From Acidianus brierleyi (GTDB taxonomy: Archaea; Thermoproteota; Thermoprotei_A; Sulfolobales; Sulfolobaceae), in NCBI RefSeq assembly GCF_003201835.2, contig NZ_CP029289.2, positions 1,178,001 to 1,242,000 on the forward strand: a stretch of 64,000 nucleotides of DNA. Reading direction: 5' to 3'. Below are positions 62,792-64,000 of the stretch, one piece after another (position 1 is the first letter of the stretch; each line of letters starts with the position of its first letter). The position numbers were made by a program, and so were the translations under genes. The notes beneath the pieces are model-generated. The model worked only from the letters and a program-made list of their open reading frames with translations, had not been told where the DNA came from and ran no database searches.

Positions 62792-63142
62792 CTCCTACGG
62801 TGATTTTCACGAACAACACTCCTAAACAAGAAGACAAGCTTTACAAGAGTGAGACTAAGAAGACTAGGTATAGGGGAGGAGGTGGTGAAGGCCCTCAAGT
62901 TGACCCCAATCAAGTAGTTCCTTCGGCTCTTCAAGCCATCGCCTAGCCATGTTAGAGGCAAAGCATGTGGAGCCTATCCATCTCCATGGAGTCTTCCGCC
63001 CCCCTTTGAACCCTATATAGATTAATTAGTTGGGGAGGGTAATACTCTCCAACTGGGAAACATGGTCGACCCTTTGACTGAAGCAAAGTCTTCGAACGGG
63101 GGCGTGACAAACCCCTACCATCGGACTGAACATTGTGATAAT
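62792..63142 (+). ncRNA. IS110 non-coding end, candidate bridge RNA region (copy 2)
   Basis: About 351 bp between the element end and the transposase ATG at 63143, matching copy 1 with few changes, including a 4-nt shortening within the TCCAT...GGA hairpin region and one extra G in the GGGG run. Assigned by position and conservation only. Confidence 0.45.
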
Positions 63143-64000
63143 ATGCACGGATATAGGTGTGATAAAGAGGTAGGGATCCTAGGAATAGACATATCAAAAG
63201 ATCATGTGACGAGTGAGGGGAGGGTCTACGAGAACAACAAGAAGGGTTATGAAGAAATACTAAAAGTGAAACTAAACACAATAGTGGTCGAACCGACAGG
63301 AGCATACTCAATAAAACCATGTCAATACTTCAAGGAAAAAGGGATCAAGATACTACAAGTAAGCCAAAACTATGGAAGGAGAAGGACTTGAGAGGAAAGA
63401 AAACAGATTTTTACGACGCAGAAAAACTAATAAACATGGCAAACAAGGCAAAGGAGTACAACTACAACTCATTGAAAGAACTAGTAACACTATATATCTT
63501 CCTAAAAGACCTTGAAGTAAAGTACAAGAACAGGGTAAAAAGAGCACTATTCCTAGTCAGTGACGAGGAAAAAATAAGCAAGGAAATGCTTGAAGAATTC
63601 TCTAAAGGAAACTTCAAAATACAATTATACAACTTAGAGTACACAAAGATCGTACTTGAAGAAATCGAAGTATTATCTAAAGCACTACTGGAAACAAGCG
63701 AGAAAATAAAAGAAGTAGAGAAAATGATACAATCACAGTCTGAAAATCACGTTCTATTAACTATACCGGGAATAGGAAAACTTTCTTCGGGAATAATAAT
63801 AGGCATTGTTGGAGACATTAAACGCTTTCCTAACCCTGAGTCCTTCGTAGCCTACTGCGGTTTAGACCCAATAGTTGAGAGGAGCGGTAAAGCTACTGTA
63901 AGTAAGGGAATATCGAAGAAGGGTAATAAGTACTTGCGCAGCTTGTTCTACTTCCTCGCTGAGATGAATTACTCTCGTAATCCTACATTACTAGAATTTT
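63143..64000 (+). pseudogene. IS110-family DEDD transposase, frameshifted and cut by window end (copy 2)
   Basis: Starts at ATG 63143 like copy 1. Relative to copy 1 it has an in-frame 3-nt loss near 63205 and a 4-nt loss near 63362-63374 that shifts the frame just before WKEKDLRGKKTDFYDA; the first frame stops at 63391. The correct frame then stays open to the window edge and includes the C-terminal domain intact (GDIKRFPNPESFVAYCGLDP, SKGISKKGNKYLR), which is the part broken in copy 1. Confidence 0.8.

Larger units (their letters stand above)
62792..64000 (+). mobile_element. IS110-family element, copy 2 (5' end in window, inactive)
   Basis: Left boundary at 62792 (CTCCTACGG) from alignment with copy 1. 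The sequence matches copy 1 closely in inverse orientation from there to the window end, so at least the last 150 bp of the element are missing from view. It has the same long 5' non-coding end and the same transposase, which carries a different lesion. Confidence 0.78.

Overview
The window reads as a chromosomal segment of a thermoacidophilic archaeon of the Sulfolobales, most likely Acidianus or a close relative. The strongest evidence is a full-length sulfur oxygenase reductase (23082-24008) with every known iron and cysteine position of the Acidianus enzyme. Supporting traits are AT-rich DNA, class III (prepilin-type) signal peptides, TATA boxes about 26 nt before start codons (leaderless transcription), GGTGA-type ribosome sites inside operons, UDP-sulfoquinovose synthase (Agl3), a ThiD-ThiN fusion, a separate GMP synthase ATPase subunit, TmcA, and Sulfolobales-type insertion sequences. 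Genus assignment is inference; no database was searched.

Layout. 1-7.8 kb: exported and membrane proteins, plus two type IV pilins separated by a 2.4 kb nest of two dead insertion sequences (an IS256-like element inside an IS5-like one). 8.0-10.6 kb: sulfur genes (sulfide:quinone oxidoreductase-like flavoprotein, DUF1641 partner, TusA-like protein). 10.9-11.6 kb: a small HerA-like ATPase. 11.9-17.3 kb: an unusual four-gene cluster of prepilin-like, Asn/Ser/Thr/Tyr-rich surface proteins built from a repeated module, one of them a 1014-residue head-to-tail duplication. 17.4-20.0 kb: acetate permease and acetyl-CoA synthetase, divergent. 20.2-32.9 kb: SRPBCC protein, two MFS carriers, sulfur oxygenase reductase, TmcA, a 2-hydroxyacid dehydrogenase, universal stress protein, ABC-2 exporter and APC permease. 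33.0-34.4 kb: a broken IS110-family element. 34.5-41.5 kb: CtaA-like membrane protein, a second TmcA, gamma-glutamyltransferase, BadF-type hexokinase, Agl3. 42.1-52.3 kb: a run of mostly plus-strand genes (GT2, Cas4-like nuclease, ThiDN, PfkB kinase, MBL hydrolase, class II amidotransferase, compact TnpB-like protein, M24 peptidase), then an aminotransferase, an ornithine cyclodeaminase-like enzyme and a wHTH regulator. 52.3-62.8 kb: dolichol-phosphate mannosyltransferase, PUA protein, molybdopterin dehydrogenase, M48 peptidases, Zn-ADH, cobalamin genes cbiB/cobS/cbiP, GMP synthase subunit B and a CBS protein. 62.8 kb to the end: a second broken IS110 copy in the opposite orientation, running off the window.

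How the parts fit. Sulfur oxygenase reductase disproportionates sulfur in the cytoplasm; the SQR-like flavoprotein and TusA-like carrier would handle sulfide and sulfane sulfur. Acetate uptake and activation are paired. Agl3, two GT2 enzymes and polyprenol-phosphate mannose synthase point to S-layer and pilin N-glycosylation, which fits the many sequon-rich exported proteins here. The least explained content is the repeated-module surface-protein cluster at 11.9-17.3 kb, the compact stand-alone TnpB-like protein at 47.9-48.7 kb, and the IS110 non-coding regions, which are candidate bridge RNAs.
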